A stretch of 64,000 bases of DNA, taken from positions 13,638,016 through 13,702,015 of the forward strand of contig OW203734.1 of assembly GCA_934045075.1 (NCBI GenBank). Reading direction: 5' to 3'. The position numbers and the translations under genes were made by a program. Under the pieces are notes generated by a model, which was not told the DNA's origin, made no database searches, and worked only from the letters and a program-made list of their open reading frames with translations. Source of the stretch: Yponomeuta sedellus (taxonomy: Eukaryota; Arthropoda; Insecta; Lepidoptera; Yponomeutidae). Positions 20,530 to 31,172 of the stretch are shown piece by piece (position 1 is the stretch's first letter; every line of letters starts with the position of its first letter).

Positions 20530-20800
20530 AGAAAGTAGATAGATGGGATTGTGTCGGCTTTCAAAATAGTAGAGTAGATGGATGGATAGAAAACCCTTTA
20601 TTACATGCCCAGAAAAAAAGAGTTACAATTATTATGATTTCTCAAATTTAAGTAATGTTAGATAGTTGGGATTTGTGTCTGTTTTCAAAATAGTAAAGTA
20701 GCTAGATGGATAGAAACCCCTTTATTACACACCCTCTTTTCGATTTCTCAAATTTAAGTTCTTATTGCTACGTACGAACCTTATATATTGTAATTGTTTT
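20530..20800 (-). repeat. Two-copy tandem duplication of a LINE tail
   Basis: Two units of about 120 bp, each with 'ttcaaaatagta.agta', gatggatagaaa.cccttta ttaca and 'tctcaaatttaagt'. The ctttatta...gatagatgg part is the antisense aataaag tail of a LINE. Confidence 0.6.
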
Positions 20801-21398
20801 TTTTTTTCACTATGACCACGCCACAAAATCCCCTGTAGCTTCCATTTATATTTTTGTTACCCCAGACATAGCACCTAGCAATTGTAGGTCACATTTTTCC
20901 TCAAGTCGTAAAACGGAACTAGTTATATAGAAAAAGTGTGCTCCCATTACCGATGTTTTATTATTTCATCCACTGCTAATAAATCCGTATACTTTATGGG
21001 CAGACTTAACCTAAGTGATTTTTGTCCGTAGCTGTAGGTATAACTAAATGCATCTGAGGGGATTTGTTTGTTAGTAAGTTCACTATGTAATCCAGTTTTA
21101 GGCCTGGAAATATAATTCAGAAATATAAGATATGATGTGAGTGGGACTTCTCGGGACTTAACTTTTAGTCAAATTAACAATAATGACAAAAATTTAATAT
21201 GTTTGTTCTTGCGCGTATATCGCAAGCATTCTGAGTTTATTTTGTAGTACTAGTATACTATTTCCAACAACATGTTAAGCTAGTGACTACTAAAAAATAA
21301 ACCCAATCCACAGATAAACCTTGTCGGTTTCGGGAGATGGGAGGCCTTATATTGCATATATTTTTTTCTTACTTTAAAAAAAATTAAGATATTTAAGA
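20801..21398. other. No gene recognised
   Basis: Nothing shared and no coding support. Confidence 0.4.
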
Positions 21399-21399
21399 C

Positions 21400-21600
21400 T
21401 GCCTCGTTGGTCTAGGCATTAAGGTGCTTGGTTACTAAGACAGTGGTCACGGATTCGATTCTCGCTGCCGCTGGTCAACACTGCAAGTGTCCTCAGTCTG
21501 GGTGTGTTCTCATATTTGTGGCGTCCTTGCCTGGTGACAACAGTACAGGGTATCCTAGTTTGAGACCCGTCAAGTGATTGTGTTGTCTGAATGTTAAAAA
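21400..21600 (+). mobile_element. SINE family S, near full length
   Basis: tRNA-like head (gcctcgttggtctaggcatt; B-box ggattcgattctc), then 'agtctgggtgtgttctcata', 'ccttgcctggtgacaacagt', acagggtatcctagtttgag and 'caagtgattgt'. A minus-strand ORF across it is accidental. Confidence 0.75.
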
Positions 21601-22230
21601 AAACCGAATGAAAACTTACACCCACAGAGGAATAAAAATACAGCGTCGTCAGTACCTATAGTCGCCACCCGCGTTCTAGCGTAGACTTTCATTTCAACTC
21701 TTATCAAATAATAATATCAAGAGAAAAAGGAATATTACAGTCACAGAATCACTTTCGAGAGATCAATATTTGCTATTGCCAATAAAGAGATTCCCCTTCA
21801 CTCGAGGACATCTCCACAAAAGTCCAATAAGTACTCTCATTGTACTCTCTTCGGTAAACATGACAATCCCATCGATAACCCGACAGTATTTTTACAAAAT
21901 ATTACAAGAAGATTGGCATTGAGAAAGAAAATACGACCGAAAAAGTCAGGGAGGTTTTAAAAACATACCTTCGTTAAGTAATCCAATCTATTACAATTAC
22001 ATTTAAATATATCTTCTGCAGAGCATAAAGTAAAGCAAATGAAAAGAGTTAACTAATAATTTAAATTGTACTGACCGAATATGAGTTATGGCGTTTCAAA
22101 AATATTTAACATGGCAACTTGCAAGTAAATTTTGCATTACGTATTCTGTTTGTACAGAAAAATGTCGTCCTCAATAAATCGGGCAAAAAAGAAGCTATCA
22201 AAAATAATCAAATTAAAATTCAGTTCATTT
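21601..22230. other. No gene recognised
   Basis: Nothing shared and no coding support. Confidence 0.4.
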
Positions 22231-22233
22231 ATA

Positions 22234-22490
22234 TAGTCTATTTATTCTTACATGTCCAATTTAGTAAACAAGATTCTAACCTTAAAGTTGAGATTAGATG
22301 CCCAAACTAGACACTTTCTCGCAAATTCATGAACTATCATGAACTATGTTTATAAAATTGGCAGTGTGTTATCTAAAAGAGTGTATCAAGTTACTTCATT
22401 TATGGAAAAATGGCAGTTTTGGACTAAAAAGTCACAGTTTGAGGGTAGAATCTTGTTTACTAAATTGGACAAGTAAGAATAAATAGACTG
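22234..22490. mobile_element. Tc1/mariner-type MITE (family K)
   Basis: Ends tagtctatttattcttacat and gacaagtaagaataaatag...actg, TA-flanked. Similar along its length to 7407-7631. The first base is mutated from C to T. Confidence 0.82.
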
Positions 22491-22524
22491 TATGTATAGA
22501 TAGAAGATAGAATATTCTTTATTG

Positions 22525-22745
22525 TATTTTCCTCTTCTTCTTCAGACTATATTATGTAGTCCACTGCTGGACATAGCTCTCCCCTAATGAGCGCTATAGC
22601 GCCTTGTCTTCAGCTTGCCCACAGAAATTACAGTAAAAGAAATTAAATAAAAATATAGTACATTTAGAGGGCTTATTACTAAGAGCAAATTCTTCCAGGC
22701 AACTATAAACGGAAAGTAAATATTCATATTGATGTTACTAGTCTT
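22525..22745 (-). mobile_element. LINE 3' fragments
   Basis: 22525-22620 is a LINE-I end (tgtagtccactgctggacat). 22650-22745 is a second type, which on the minus strand reads gttgcctggaagaatttgct then 'cttagtaataagccctc'. Both are antisense here. Confidence 0.6.
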
Positions 22746-22839
22746 ATTCTAGTGTTATTATGTACATAAATTCTTATTTTAGTATTGGTTGTTATAGTCA
22801 CTATCCACCTAACTATATTTTTTATGTAGACTATAAACA

Positions 22840-22910
22840 TCCCACTGCAGGCACAGGGCTTCTCTCAGAAAGAGAGAGTATGAACGAGAGAGAGAAATAG
22901 AGTATGAGAG
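22840..22910 (-). mobile_element. J-type SINE tail fragment
   Basis: catcccactgcaggcacagg then gcttctctcagaaagagaga. Confidence 0.55.
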
Positions 22911-24045
22911 TATGCATAACAATTATACATTAATAAAACTGTAAACATCATGCTTGTACCACGCTACGGAAGCTTTACCTTAATAACATCTTATTCTTGT
23001 ATTTGCACGGCTTCTTTAGAGCGCAGGTGTCGTGGTATTTCCAATAAGACGGCAAACTGTGTTACAGTGCGCTCTTTTTCTTATTTACTGGGTGAAAAAA
23101 TATATTAGGCTCAACAGAAATCCAAGATAGGGCCGGACTAGGGGAAATATGTAGTCGCAAGAATTGGAAGTGAAAATGTTTATTGTGGCAAGGTGTAAGT
23201 AATAGCCTCTCAATTTTGCTGGGAGCGAAGAAAATACCTGCCTCTCTGTTCACAATGGCAAGGTGAATAAAGACTTGGCCCCGTTTAAATACTTTTAAAG
23301 TTCCAGCTTTTGTTATTGGACTTTTATTTTACGTGCAATGAAGGATCAAAATAAATGTGAAAGGGGAGTGTTTATTACATTCCTGCTGCAAAAAGAGCGA
23401 GAAAAGCATGACTTTTTGGCAACAAAGCGCGCTAAGCGCCCGAAATAAATTGAGTTATCCACTGGCACTTTACACCTTTGTAAACCTAAATAAAGTAAGT
23501 AGGTATCAATATTTTTATCTCTTGTTTTATTCGCGTGATACGTGCATCTTGTCTAGACTCCGTGATACGTCCAGACAAATCTTTGTTTTTCCGAGAATTG
23601 AAACCACACGATGTTGAGATCGGATCCGCGATTTTATGCAGTCACGTTACAATTTAATGTTATGTACGTTTGCAATTTATTGTATTGTTATGCATGCTGT
23701 AGGTTTCAGGACTAAAATTGTTAGGTTTGCGATAATAGAAGAGTGAAAAAAGTTGAATGTAAACTGAAGAGAATTATTTACCAACAATATTAGTATATAA
23801 CTCGGGAGCTAAGTTATTACTTTAATAGGTCAATATTTGAACGCAGATCAAATTTCCTCGACGCTTTGCTTCGATGTAAAAACATTTTCTTAATGCACTA
23901 AATATAAGAAATAAATAGAAAAAAATAAAATGAGAAGAATGAAGGACCATCAACAGCAGGCACAGCAAATTACTACAGACATTCTTTTTTATTACAACAA
24001 TTTCTATTTACGGTGTGTTCTTCTAGGAAGAGCGAATATTCAATG
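22911..24045. other. No gene recognised
   Basis: About 1.1 kb. ORFs at 23062-23253 (minus) and 23357-23617 (plus) have no recognisable similarity. Confidence 0.4.
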
Positions 24046-24049
24046 AATT

Positions 24050-24640
24050 ATCATCATCAAGCCATTATGTCCCCACCACATTAGGCCACGGGTTTCTTCC
24101 CTGAGGAAGGTATAGGCCATACTTCATCACCAAGGGCCAAGTCCGGATTGCTGGAGGCTTGCAAAACTAGTGACCATTCTTAGTTAGTTAGACCTGAGAT
24201 TTCCGCACTAAGCCTCATAGTTGGGCCATTGTACGAGTACGTAGCAAGCGCTGAGGTACGTTACCACTTCAGACACTAGGGTTTCCTTACGATGTTTTCC
24301 TTCACCGTCGGCGAGTGGCATTGCTACTATAATTTCACAAATGTACATAACTTATAAAACAAAGTCATTGGTACATGCCGGGGTTTGAACCCGCGACCTC
24401 CCGATTGAGAGGCCGGCGTTCTACACCGCTCCGCTACCACCGCCCTAGTGACCGGTCTTACTGTCAGAAGTTTTCAAGCCGACCTAAGGCTTTTGACTTG
24501 GCTTAACAACTGCCTCTATCGACGGCAGCCGGCACCAACTGCCTAACGTGCCTTGCGAAGCACGGAACCGCTTGAAAAAATGTCACTAGTGTTAGTTATA
24601 GACGGTCAGTTATCCATACACTAAACACGCCCTGTTTTTC
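24050..24640 (-). mobile_element. 5S-derived SINE (A2) split by a family-B SINE
   Basis: The antisense copy runs 24050-24175 (tatgtccccaccacattagg, 'ccctgaggaaggtataggcc') and resumes at 24445 (ggtcttactgtcagaagttt ... 'actaaacacgccctg'). The interruption is a full SINE B with its own target duplication, so this A2 copy is the older of the two. Confidence 0.85.
24176..24444 (-). mobile_element. SINE family B nested in a 5S-derived SINE
   Basis: Flanked by ctagtgacc at 24167-24175 and 24445-24453. On the minus strand: ggcggtggtagcggagcggt, B-box gcgggttcaaaccc, body, and ctaactaactaagaat at the 3' end. Very close in sequence to 6801-7064, which suggests recent activity. Confidence 0.9.
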
Positions 24641-25140
24641 TGTGTTATTCAATGAATTATATTATCCGTCCATTATCTATTTGGTTAGCGATCCGCAGCT
24701 GCGTCTCGCTTGCAATGGCCTATAGCTTAATCAATTATCTGCTTAAGAATGACACGTGGAAAACATTCCAACACAAATAGAAAAGTGACAGATAACGCGG
24801 GTCTGACATCAACGACGACCTCTGACCTACTTGGCTGCGCTTGATAAATTTAGACCGTCACGGAAATAAACAATTAGTCGAATTCAACGTGACATGCACA
24901 CACCGAAGTGCAAACGAGACATACGTAACCGAAACTTTAGGGTATGTTTAGACGATACAATTAGACTGTCGTAGGTCTTATATTCGACAGTCTTATGGTC
25001 GGACGATGCGATCTAGTCTAGCCGTCTTTAGGAATTGCGAGAGACCATGAAGTATGGCGAAATGGGGAAATGACTTATATTATTCCCAGCGGTGGGCGAA
25101 TGTGGGCTGTTGGTAATGATAAAAACTTTATATAAATCTC
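24641..25140. other. No gene recognised
   Basis: Nothing shared and no coding support. Confidence 0.4.
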
Positions 25141-25149
25141 GAATGTAAT

Positions 25150-25615
25150 TATATTCTTTTTAATGCACTAACCCGTGCTAAAGACCATGTCAAATGATTT
25201 TGTATGACATTATAGTTCACCATAATTGGTATCAGAATTATCATACTATTTTTATTTTTAATGCACTAACTCGTGCTAAGGACAAATTTAAACCTATTTA
25301 GAGGCTAAAAATTCCGCCCATACCGGGACTCGAACCCTCGACCTCTGGATAACCGTGCCAGCGCTCTCCCAACCGAGCTAATGGGCAAGTACCGGCATCA
25401 GTGAAATTTGGAACCTCTTTACAATACTCTCTGTATTATTTACAGGCAGCGACATCTGGCTGAAGTGCCCACCTTTGCTTTGAATCGAACCCGTGACCTC
25501 TGGCTAACCGTGCCAGCGCTCTCCCAACTTAGTTAATGGGAGACTTTTCGCTGCCTGTACGTAATACAGAGAATATTGTAAAGAGGTTCAAAAATTCACT
25601 GATGCCGGTAAAGGT
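25150..25615 (-). mobile_element. Compound cluster of SINE C pieces and repeat D
   Basis: Order on the plus strand: antisense C tail (tttttaatgcactaacccgt, 25152); repeat D (25188-25245); second antisense tail (25250); antisense head with leader (25285-25460); a second antisense tRNA-like piece (~25478-25545, gaatcgaacccgtgacctct); then the 5' leader in sense (25550-25612, gcctgtacgtaatacagaga). The two leaders form an inverted repeat around the second tRNA-like piece. Confidence 0.7.
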
Positions 25616-25952
25616 ATTAGGTACATAAATTTAATGTTGCTTCTTGTGCAAGAGCATTAAGCATGAAGCCGTTTTGACCCTTGAAGACGTTTAGGATCTG
25701 AGTTACGATTATGATTACATATGCGGTTGCTTCAAGTTGACAGTCACAGAAGATTTTACGCATTTTTGTTGCTATCTTATGGCTGTCGCGTAGTTCATCT
25801 AAATATACCCTTAGGTTATGAAATCACGTTTGCATTTCCGAGCTTAAATTTTCGCTGCGAAGTTTGCCCTGCCGTCAGGTTGAAATTTTTGAAAAATACA
25901 GTATTAATATTTTTTTACTGTTTTTATACAGTTCACTATTTTTAGGGCATGT
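25616..25952. other. No gene recognised
   Basis: A 74-codon ORF (25721-25945) has no recognisable similarity. Confidence 0.4.
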
Positions 25953-25961
25953 CAATACTGT

Positions 25962-26042
25962 TCTGGAGTATGGCCTAACCTCCCTGCGATGCAGGAAGCG
26001 ACCCGTGCCCCAGAAGTGAGGACATACAAGGGTTAATATCGA
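25962..26042 (+). mobile_element. 5S-derived SINE, 3' end only
   Basis: tctggagtatggcctaacct to gaggacatacaagggttaat, between 9-bp duplications caatactgt (25953-25961 and 26043-26051). A severely 5'-truncated insertion. Confidence 0.85.
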
Positions 26043-26051
26043 CAATACTGT

Positions 26052-26640
26052 AAAGCATGTCAAAATACTTAATTAAAACTGTTTTTATACGGATTTATGC
26101 TCGTTTATTACATTTTATACAATTTTCCAACGTTGGAAAATTGTAAAAAAATTAAAAAAATATTTAATTATTATTTAAAAATAAAAAATATCTCAATACT
26201 GTAAAAAATATTTATAACTGGAACAAAGAAACATTTTTTCTAAGTCTAAATTTAATGAATAACAGTATCAGCAACGTCAAATTTGTCTTTTTATGAAATA
26301 CATTTTAATGGCCTGTATGTTTTTCGTGTTTGATCACATTTACCTCACAAATTCAACCGCTACTATTAAAACATTAAGTAAAATATAATAAAATATATAT
26401 GTAAGCTTCGCAAGTGAAGCTTTTGGAACCAACCACTTTATCAGTAGTAATTTATAGTAGACTTCTTAAGTTACTAATCTTAACAAAGCGGATTAAAACT
26501 GGTCTGTTCCGCTCGATATGAATTTTAACATAGACGTGGGACTGACTATATTCCTTTTAACTTTGTTCCAACGGTCAATGGACTTTTGAATGCCGTGCGT
26601 TTTGCGACAATTGTTTGCGGATCAACTTTCGGTGCGATCT
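26052..26640. other. AT-rich stretch with a 28-bp palindrome
   Basis: No gene. A perfect palindrome centred on aacgtt lies at 26118-26145 (arms tacaattttccaac / gttggaaaattgta). Confidence 0.5.
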
Positions 26641-26880
26641 CTGCTTCAGCTGTCTTTATTTAGAGGCTGGTAGACCGATTAATAATTCGTTTGCGCCAGC
26701 CCAGGCCTGCGTCGCGACACGCGACGCGAATCGCATCGATTGCCGATAGACTCGAGTTACGTAACCCACTAACTTCGAGTCTGCCACGGTTTTCTTCCTC
26801 AGTCGCCCGTTCTTCCATTAACCGTCGTTTTCATCCTATTATATTTTTGCCCTTTTCGTTTGTGGTGTAGGCAGACCAAC
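26640..26880. other. CpG-rich unique segment
   Basis: Contrasts with the AT-rich flanks: gcgtcgcgacacgcgacgcg and atcgcatcgattgccgata. It has no repeat match in the window and no ORF. Possibly regulatory, with no direct evidence. Confidence 0.3.
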
Positions 26881-26951
26881 AAATGTAAAACGTTCTGGAG
26901 GCTAACTTTGCAATACCTTAGAATTTAGTTAATAGTAATTAATAGTGTCTT

Positions 26952-27306
26952 GTGAACCGCTCGTGGCCTAGTGGAACCGAGTGATTGGAATCAATCACTT
27001 GGGTTAAGCAACAACAGGCCCGGTCAGGTACTGCATGGATGACCATCTCGTGCGTGACTACCGTTAGTGGATTGTTCCGAACGTTTCCGTGCTTCGCAAG
27101 GCTTGTTAATGCGTTGGTGCCAGCTGTCATGTAAAGGCAGTCGTTAAGCCATGTCAGAGGCCTTATCGGCGGCTTGATAACTTATGAAAGTATGGCCCGC
27201 CACTGTCTTACAATCCTCCACCAACCCTAATGGCCTAACCTTCCTGTGATACAGGAAGAGACCCGCGCCCCAACAGTGGGGACATATAAAGGGTTGATAT
27301 CGTATC
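26952..27306 (+). mobile_element. Full-length 5S-derived SINE (A1)
   Basis: Flanked by ttaatagtgtctt (26939-26951) and ttaatagtatctt (27307-27319), one mismatch. It starts gtgaaccgctcgtggcctag, carries gggttaagcaacaacaggcc and catggatgacca (5S boxes), and ends acatataaagggttgatatc. It is 355 bp, matching 800-1164. Confidence 0.87.
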
Positions 27307-27319
27307 TTAATAGTATCTT

Positions 27320-28730
27320 CACGCATAAACGGTTTTTAATTTAATTTTGGACACCAAAACATCGTGCATAAATATTGGTAATAAGAGAACAGAAATCATA
27401 AATTTATTTATACGTAAAAAAATTACATAATTTTTGTTGAGTGTCAACAAACAATGTTGCTGTCTTCGTGTCGAGTGGCAGTGGAGAAAAATACAGAAAT
27501 ACATTGATTGCGTCACTTCAATGGCACAAAAGCACGCAGGATATTTAAAAAAAATATTTTGTTCAAAAACGTCAGACAATTGAAGAATACACTCGTTTCA
27601 TCCTCTGTCGAATAGTATACGAAGGAATCGCATTCGGGACGCCAAATGGATGTCCGCGGGAATCAGGCTATTGCATTTCTCCGTATCTTTTATTAGGGCC
27701 CTACAGTGAAACAAAGAAAGAAAGAAGAAAAACAACTATAGTACAGTGCATGAGCATAACACGAGACCGGCGAGATTGATGTGACGAAATAGGGGTTTTA
27801 CCCGCGAAAATATTAATCTACAAGTTTTTTCAATATTAAGGTTACGTTGTCTGGAAGAGATGACTTTTAAACGATAAGACCCCCGATTTATCTTAGATTT
27901 AACTTAGATTTATCTATCAATTTATCTTAGATTTAAGACTATTTAATTTAGATTTATAAGTTTTTCGTGTTCTCTCAAAATGTGTTAAAAACGGAGATAA
28001 TTACTCTCTCTGCATGTTTATTTCATTTTCAAGCCTAAACAACTGCTTTCTATAACTAAGAAAGGGCAAAGGAATATTAATTTGTGAAAAATCTAAAGAC
28101 CTTCACTCACTAATAAATTCTCATCCAAATATATACTTTAAGAATATAATGAAAGAGGAATAAAATTATGAACAAGGTGATATTATAATTGTGTCAACGG
28201 CCTCATTCACACCCAATTTAAAGCTACGTAGCACATGGATTCCGTATAGTGTGTGTAAAGAGATTGATTGAAGGGTACTAACGATTAAAGAGCGTTGCTG
28301 AGTGTTATCCACTGATATGGGCTGTGCACACAGACGGCGGAACGCCAAAAGTAAATTTCCAATTTGTTCTTGGCCGGATTTTTACTTAAGATAAAGTGAT
28401 TCAATGTTATTGAGGGTCCTCCTCGGCTGGCTCTTTTTATCTTTAACAATCTATGCTGTCGAAATTCCATCGGCAATTGCGTTTATTAGATTTTTATGGC
28501 CAATCGCAAAAGCTCGGTTACTAGGTACCTATAGTCGCAGCTTGAATATAATAGGCTGTAAACTACAGAAGGTCTTAGTTACAACATTTTTGTAAAATAC
28601 CCGCAAATGGCCTGATAGACGTAGGATGTGGTCAGTTTGGCAGGAGAGGGGAGAGGGGGAGGGGCGTGGATGCAAATCTGCAAAGGATGGCGTAATGAAA
28701 AAATGGTCTTTACCTAGCCATGCACTCCTT
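27320..28730. other. No gene recognised; one LINE piece
   Basis: 27845-27890 carries gttgtctggaagagatgact, then 'aacgataagaccccc', a LINE 3' box in sense, followed by repeats of atttatcttagattta (27890-27950). The overlapping ORFs at 28166-28595 have no recognisable similarity. A purine-rich run lies at 28640-28670. Confidence 0.4.
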
Positions 28731-28737
28731 TTTGTAT

Positions 28738-29200
28738 GTTCCAACTGCTGGAGCACGGGTATCTTCCTGCGTCACAGGAAGTATACATCATACTCCACCA
28801 TGGATTTAATAGAGAACAAGTCAGCATAAATAACGACTGATTTAATTTTTTACGTAAGAACGAATCTTTACATCTTTTTACAGTGAATTGCATGACACAA
28901 TAATAATATCTTGGAGGAGGATTAAGACAGTGGTGGGCTTTATAGTCTGAAGCCATCAAGCCGCCCATTAGGCCTCTGCCATGGCTTAGCGACTGCTATT
29001 TCATGAAATCCTTGTGCCTTACAAAGCACGGAAGCGTTCGTGACCTAGTGGAATCGAGTAATTAAAATCAATCACTTGGTTTGTGCAACAACTGAAATAA
29101 AATAAAATAAACTGGCGCGGTCAGGTGCTGGACGGGTGTCCGTCACGTGACTACCGCTTGTGGCATTTTATCCGAGCGCTTCCGTACTTTGCAATGATGG
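28738..29200 (-). mobile_element. 5S-derived SINE (A1) with inverted 5' part
   Basis: 28738-29038 is antisense SINE from the 3' end to gcacggaagcg. At that point it switches to sense SINE, starting at the true 5' end (gtgacctagtggaatcgagt) and running to gagcgcttccgtactttgca (29200). Read on the minus strand this is an inverted 5' segment followed by the rest in sense, with the breakpoint at the same internal site. A 22-bp A-rich insert lies in the head, and repeat E interrupts the tail at 28804-28911. Confidence 0.8.
28804..28911 (+). repeat. Repeat E inserted in a SINE
   Basis: About 105 bp (aatagagaacaagtcagcat ... tttttacgtaagaacgaatc ... acagtgaattgcatgacac). It replaces a few bases of the 5S SINE. 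A second copy lies in antisense at ~34700-34803. Confidence 0.75.
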
Positions 29201-29945
29201 GAATACTCGTACATAATAAAAGTTACAATAAGAGCTGATTGTATCTAGAACTTAAGGTACCAATACTCTACAATATGTAACAAAGTTGTACAATAACAAA
29301 GTTCCGATAAAACCTCATCCGACGAGCAATCCGAAAAGAAGCCTTTTAAAATTTCAGCGTTGTAGCAAAACCGTCGAGACAGAACATATAGCTGCGATAC
29401 AGAGCTGGCTGTTTTCTATGCATTTGTGATCGCGAAGAGGCGTGTTAAACGAATCGAATCGAATCATTCGATTGTCAACAACACGGCTCGTGCTGAATCG
29501 CAATCCATTCACTTTATTGCCTTTTTTACATTTTAACAGCATTTTTACCTCGGCGGCACTTATCGGCTTAGCGAAATAAAAAAATAAAAGCCTGAATAAA
29601 GGTATCGAAGAAAGGTTCATTAAAAAAAACGATAGAAATGCCTCCTGATAAACGAACTTTGAAAGGCAAGCAATTAATGCACCACTTTATTTACATTTTA
29701 CCGCTGAATAGGCCATAACGCGAAAAGCTGTAAAGGCTATTATTTTGGTTCGAGAAAAGCCGCCCTAATCTTATTGAGTCAAGGTTCAGTTTTAGACTGG
29801 AGTGATGTAGTTTATGGTTGTTTTTATTTGCATCAGAGTAATGGCTCTATGGGTGAGACTTGGCACAATAAAAGCGAATACTTTCTCATGTTTGGGCACC
29901 CGTGATGCAGTCTATCACCATGTGAGGGCTATTCATTTGTAGCAT
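29201..29945. other. No gene recognised
   Basis: Nothing shared. A minus-strand ORF (29354-29620) is unsupported. Confidence 0.4.
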
Positions 29946-29951
29946 ATTCGT

Positions 29952-30185
29952 AGGTGGGACTGCTTCGTTAGTCTAGCAGTTTAAATAGGTTTTAAAAAAT
30001 TGTCCTTAGCACGGGTTAGTGCATTAAAAAGAATATAATCATGGTCTAACAGCATCAAGAACTGATCGCGTTTAATGAATATACCGAGGGTTTTGGGTTC
30101 GATTACTACATAGACCCTTTACCCTTGCCTGGTGACCAAAGCACAGGACCAATGTTACTTTGGGACAAGTAAAAGTGGTTGTTTT
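29952..30185 (+). mobile_element. SINE family S interrupted by a SINE C tail
   Basis: The head begins gactgcttcgttagtctagc and resumes after the insertion with 'gtctaacagcatcaag' and B-box gggttcgattacta. The tail has cccttgcctggtgaccaaag. Between them (29973-30040) lies a 5'-truncated C element (aaataggttttaaaaaattg to cattaaaaagaata). Confidence 0.65.
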
Positions 30186-30269
30186 GGGTGCAAGCTATTA
30201 CTATTTTTATTATATATGTTAAACCTAAACCGGTTGAACCGGAAGAAATCACATGCAACAAGTAATGAA

Positions 30270-30365
30270 CGTTGATGAACCAAAGGTGATCTGCCAGGAT
30301 CGTGGCAAGTGGAAATCCCTGGTCTCTGCCAACCCCTCGAGGATACAGACGTAAGGTTATGTTAT
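30270..30365 (+). mobile_element. LINE ORF/3' end fragment
   Basis: ggatcgtggcaagtggaaat then ccctggtctctgccaacccc, and similar to 49885-49985 and 52600-52710. I recognise this as the tail end of a lepidopteran LINE ORF (decayed SKWK...AYPSG-like reading). Confidence 0.5.
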
Positions 30366-30539
30366 GTGTTGTTACTAATATAGACAGGGTATGAATTGAT
30401 GAGGCAAAATCACCCGCTACAGAAATCTGTTTTGGGAGCCCCGTGTCCTTGACGAGGTACAATAGGAACTGATGATGATTATATGCATAGGCTTAGGAAG
30501 CCTCACGCCTTACTTCAATAATGCGATTTTTTTATAATA

Positions 30540-30800
30540 TCTACATACATACCACTGCAGGGCACAGACCTTCTCTCAGAGAGAGAGAGTTTGGGGTTAA
30601 TTATCACACGTGCCCACCACAGGCTGACAATTTCAACTGCTGAGGCATTAGTTTCCTCACAATGTTTTACAGCATCGTAAGCGACTGGTATTGCTACTAT
30701 AACTTCAAAAACGTTGTCGTTGGTACATGCCGGGATTTGAACTCACGACCCCCCGATAGAGAAGTCGGCATTCTACTGCGCCGCTACCACTGCTATTCCA
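30540..30800 (-). mobile_element. SINE with family-B-like head and J tail
   Basis: The head (30725-30800, antisense: tgccgggatttgaactcacg, ccgctaccactgct) is that of family B. The 3' half differs: 'cattagtttcctcacaatg', 'cgtgcccaccac', then gaccttctctcagagagaga and ccactgcagggcaca. A hybrid of head B and tail J. Confidence 0.75.
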
Positions 30801-30883
30801 ACGATTCTTGGAAATTTTCTTTTCTATGAACGTACAAAATTACCGTATCTTCAAAACGATCTATGGTCATTGACAGTTTTTGA

Positions 30884-31172
30884 CACTTTTTTCCATTGAA
30901 CTTTTATTCATATTTATTTTGAATACAGCAAATGATCATTCGTTCATACTAGTCGCTCTTAGCCCCAGCTGACAGAGTCACTTTTTTCCATTGAACTTTT
31001 ATTCATAATATTTATTTTGAATACAGCAAATGATCATTCGTTCATACGAGTCGCTCTTAGCCCCAGCGGACAGAGTCACTTTTTTCTATTGAACTTTTAT
31101 TCATATTTATTTTGAATACAGCAAATGATCATTCGTTCATACGAGTCACTCTTAGCCCCAGCTGACAGAGTG
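30884..31172 (+). repeat. Three-unit tandem repeat spanning a SINE 5' junction
   Basis: Units start near 30884, 30979 and 31077 (periods 95 and 98). Each has cacttttttccattgaactt, 'atttattttgaatacagcaa', 'tgatcattcgttcata' and then ctcttagccccagctgacag, which is the first ~23 bases of the 5S SINE that follows the third unit. Confidence 0.88.
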
